Assembly: GCA_963718145.1 (NCBI GenBank)
Contig: CAVQYJ010000004.1
Coordinates: forward strand, 62,001-126,000
DNA from: UBA7672 sp963718145
GTDB lineage: Bacteria > Pseudomonadota > Alphaproteobacteria > Caulobacterales > Hyphomonadaceae
Length of the DNA stretch: 64,000 nucleotides
Direction of reading: 5' to 3'
This document shows positions 62,001 through 64,000 of the stretch, piece after piece. Each line of letters starts with the position of its first letter. Positions within the stretch are counted from its first letter, which is position 1. Below the pieces are notes generated by a model. The model was given only the letters and a program-made list of their open reading frames with translations, did not search any database and had not been told where the DNA came from. Both the position numbers and the translations under genes were made by a program.

Positions 62001-64000
62001 GTGTCGATCTCGAGCATCATGGGAACAGGCCTCGCGGCGCTGGCGGCAAACCAGCAGGCGATGAAGGCCGTCTCCACCAACGTCGCCAACGTCAACACCA
62101 CCGGCTATTCGCGACTGAATGTCGAGTTCATCTCGCGCCAGGCGTCCGGCGGGATGCAGGGCGTCGAGGTCGAGATCACTCGCGTCGCCAACGCCTATCT
62201 CGCCGCCGCCGAAATGCGCGGCGCGGCGGACGTCGCCTCGGCCGACATTCTCTCCCAGTTCATGGATCGCGCCCAGGGCCTGCTGGGCGATCCGTCCAAC
62301 TCGTCCACCGTCTTCGCCTCGCTCGATCCGGTGTTCGCCTCCTTCGGCGCGCTTGCTGTGGATCCCGCGTCCGCCCTGCGCCGCAGCGCCGTCCTCTCCG
62401 ACCTCACCACCATGCTCAACCAGCTCGACACCACGGCCGGCGAGATCAGCGCCTTGCGCGACGAGGCGCATTCGCGCGCCGTGGCGTCTATGGAGGAAGC
62501 GAACTCCCTGATGTCGGGGATCGCGCGTCTCAACACGTCGATCCAGCGCAACACCATCGCCGGCCTGTCGGCGAGCGAAGCCGAGACCGAACAGGCGCGC
62601 ATGCTCGACCGCCTGTCCGAGATCATCGACATCCGCACGCAGCAACGCTCGCTCGGCGGCGTCGAAGTGCGCACCAATGACGGCCTCCTGCTCGTCGATC
62701 TCGACGCCGCGACCTTCGGCCTGTCCTCCACGACGCAGGGCGAAACCTATCCCGGCACGGTGATGATCGCCCCGCGCGCCACGACCGAGACCCCGCTCGA
62801 GACGCACATCAATGGCGGCGAGCTCAAGGGCCTCCTGCGCGCGCGCGACAAGGAACTGGTCAACCTGCAGCTCGCCTTCGGCGAATTCTCCGCCGGCGCC
62901 GCCGAAACGATCAACGCCGCGCACAACACCGCCACCAGCGTGCCCGCGCCCGCCGCCCTGACCGGCCGCAACACCGGCCTCATCGGCACCGACCTGCTCA
63001 ACTTCACGGGCGCGACCAACATTGCCGTGGTCGACGCCGGCGGCAACGTCGTCCGCAACTACCGCGTCAATTTCGGCGCCGGCACGATCACTGACGATCT
63101 CGGCAACCCGCCGACCGTGTTCGCCAACTCGATCGGCGACTTCGCCACCGCCCTCGACACCGCCATGGGCGCCACCGGTTCCGCCAGCTTCGCCAATGGC
63201 GTGATGACCATCGGCGCCGACACTGCGGGCAACGGCGTCGTCGTCACCGATGATCCGACAACCCCCGCCGCACGCGCCGGCCGCGGCTTCTCGCACACTT
63301 TCGGCCTCAATGACCTGGTGACCAAAGGCAAGCCGCTCACCTATGCGACGGGCCTTTCAAACCTCGACCAGCACGGCTTCAGCGCCGGCATGATGACCTT
63401 CGCGATGCGCAACAAAGACGGGGCGATCATCCGCACCATCAACTTCAACGTCACCGCGGGCACGACCATCCAGCAGTTGCGCAATTCGATGGATGCAGCG
63501 CTCACCGGCTATGGCCAGACGACCTTCGACGCCAACGGCCGCATGACGTTGCGTCCGACCAACAACGACATCGGCCGCATCGACGTGCTCCAGGACACCA
63601 CGGCGCGGGGAACGACCAACCTCTCGCTCTCTGACATCTTTGGCCTCGGCGAGACGCTGCCCGCAGAGCGCTCGCGCAACCTGCAGGTCAACGCCGCCAT
63701 CGCGACCAGCCCGAGCCTTCTCGGCAGCGGCAGCGCCGACCTCTATGTCAACGGCGCGAGCGTCGCCGCCGGCACGCGCGTCCTGGCTCCCGGCGATGGC
63801 CGCGGCGCTCTCGCCATCGAGCAGGCCGGATCGAACCCGCGCCAGTTCTACGATGCCGGCGGCCTCACCGGCCAGGTCACCTCGATCGCCGACTACGCCG
63901 CCCGCCTCGCCGGCCATGCCGGGGTGCGCGCCGAGGCGCTCGACGCCGCCAGGGCCGCCGCCGAATCCGTCCGCGAGGAGGTCAAGCAGCGCCGCATGAG
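62001..64000 (+). CDS. flgK: FlgK hook-filament junction protein (3' end missing)
   Basis: Starts at GTG 62001 with GGAG eight bases upstream, reading VSISSIMGTGLAALAANQQA. The N-terminal coiled part carries STNVANVNTTGYSRLNVEF, the signature of axial flagellar proteins, then SASEAETEQARMLDRLSEII-like and further FlgK-type blocks. At least 666 residues are visible and the frame is open at the window end, so the C-terminal helix is outside. FlgK joins hook and filament, and flgL is expected next. Confidence 0.92.
   Translation, partial: MSISSIMGTGLAALAANQQAMKAVSTNVANVNTTGYSRLNVEFISRQASGGMQGVEVEITRVANAYLAAAEMRGAADVASADILSQFMDRAQGLLGDPSNSSTVFASLDPVFASFGALAVDPASALRRSAVLSDLTTMLNQLDTTAGEISALRDEAHSRAVASMEEANSLMSGIARLNTSIQRNTIAGLSASEAETEQARMLDRLSEIIDIRTQQRSLGGVEVRTNDGLLLVDLDAATFGLSSTTQGETYPGTVMIAPRATTETPLETHINGGELKGLLRARDKELVNLQLAFGEFSAGAAETINAAHNTATSVPAPAALTGRNTGLIGTDLLNFTGATNIAVVDAGGNVVRNYRVNFGAGTITDDLGNPPTVFANSIGDFATALDTAMGATGSASFANGVMTIGADTAGNGVVVTDDPTTPAARAGRGFSHTFGLNDLVTKGKPLTYATGLSNLDQHGFSAGMMTFAMRNKDGAIIRTINFNVTAGTTIQQLRNSMDAALTGYGQTTFDANGRMTLRPTNNDIGRIDVLQDTTARGTTNLSLSDIFGLGETLPAERSRNLQVNAAIATSPSLLGSGSADLYVNGASVAAGTRVLAPGDGRGALAIEQAGSNPRQFYDAGGLTGQVTSIADYAARLAGHAGVRAEALDAARAAAESVREEVKQRRM

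Overview
The window is GC-rich, densely coded DNA from an alphaproteobacterium, most likely of the Caulobacterales (Caulobacter/Hyphomonas type). The main evidence is a full set of cell-cycle regulators typical of that group: CtrA (43711-44418), the phosphotransferase ChpT (34571-35212), the CtrA inhibitor SciP (56934-57203) and the sigma54 activator FlbD (51447-52820). They sit among flagellar and chemotaxis genes. No rRNA, tRNA, CRISPR array or insertion sequence was recognised.

Region 1 (1-15.3 kb) is a catabolic or oxidative block. It has three large exported proteins that join a cysteine-free thioredoxin fold, a c-type haem domain, a domain with all six copper ligands of PHM/DBH-type monooxygenases (the copy at 1-1466 is cut before the second site), and C-terminal EF-hands. 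Two are tandem duplicates that carry near-identical promoters and similar terminators. Between and beside them lie a two-subunit molybdenum hydroxylase (Tat lipoprotein large subunit plus 2Fe-2S subunit), two related secreted proteins of unknown function, and beta-oxidation-type enzymes (enoyl-CoA hydratase, 3-hydroxyacyl-CoA dehydrogenase, a short-chain dehydrogenase) plus a sirtuin.

Region 2 (15.3-34.5 kb) is mixed housekeeping and stress: a double TonB-C-like secreted protein, an HNH nuclease, ClpB, a four-helix membrane protein, a triple-repeat lipoprotein, a Crp/Fnr regulator and HWE-type histidine kinase behind a general-stress (EcfG-type) promoter, an EmrAB-type efflux pair with a divergent TetR repressor and palindromic operator, an M23 peptidase, and a YdbH-YnbE-YdbL envelope lipid-transport operon.

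Region 3 (34.5-64 kb) holds cell-cycle and motility genes. chpT, a CheY-like regulator, cheB and cheR are followed by envelope and lipase-like genes, then ctrA divergent from fliI-fliJ. Next comes a long minus-strand operon fliF-fliG-fliH(flbE)-fliN-flbD-flhA-flhF-flhG, then sciP, the hook operon fliK-flgD-flgE, a ParDE toxin-antitoxin pair, and the start of flgK running off the right end. Regulatory sites fit the known Caulobacter hierarchy: CtrA-like boxes before fliF and ctrA, GANTC methylation sites around the ctrA promoter, and sigma54 -24/-12 elements before fliK and flgK.

Six otherwise intact genes are each interrupted by single-base insertions (seven in all, and never a deletion). This looks more like residual sequencing error than gene decay.
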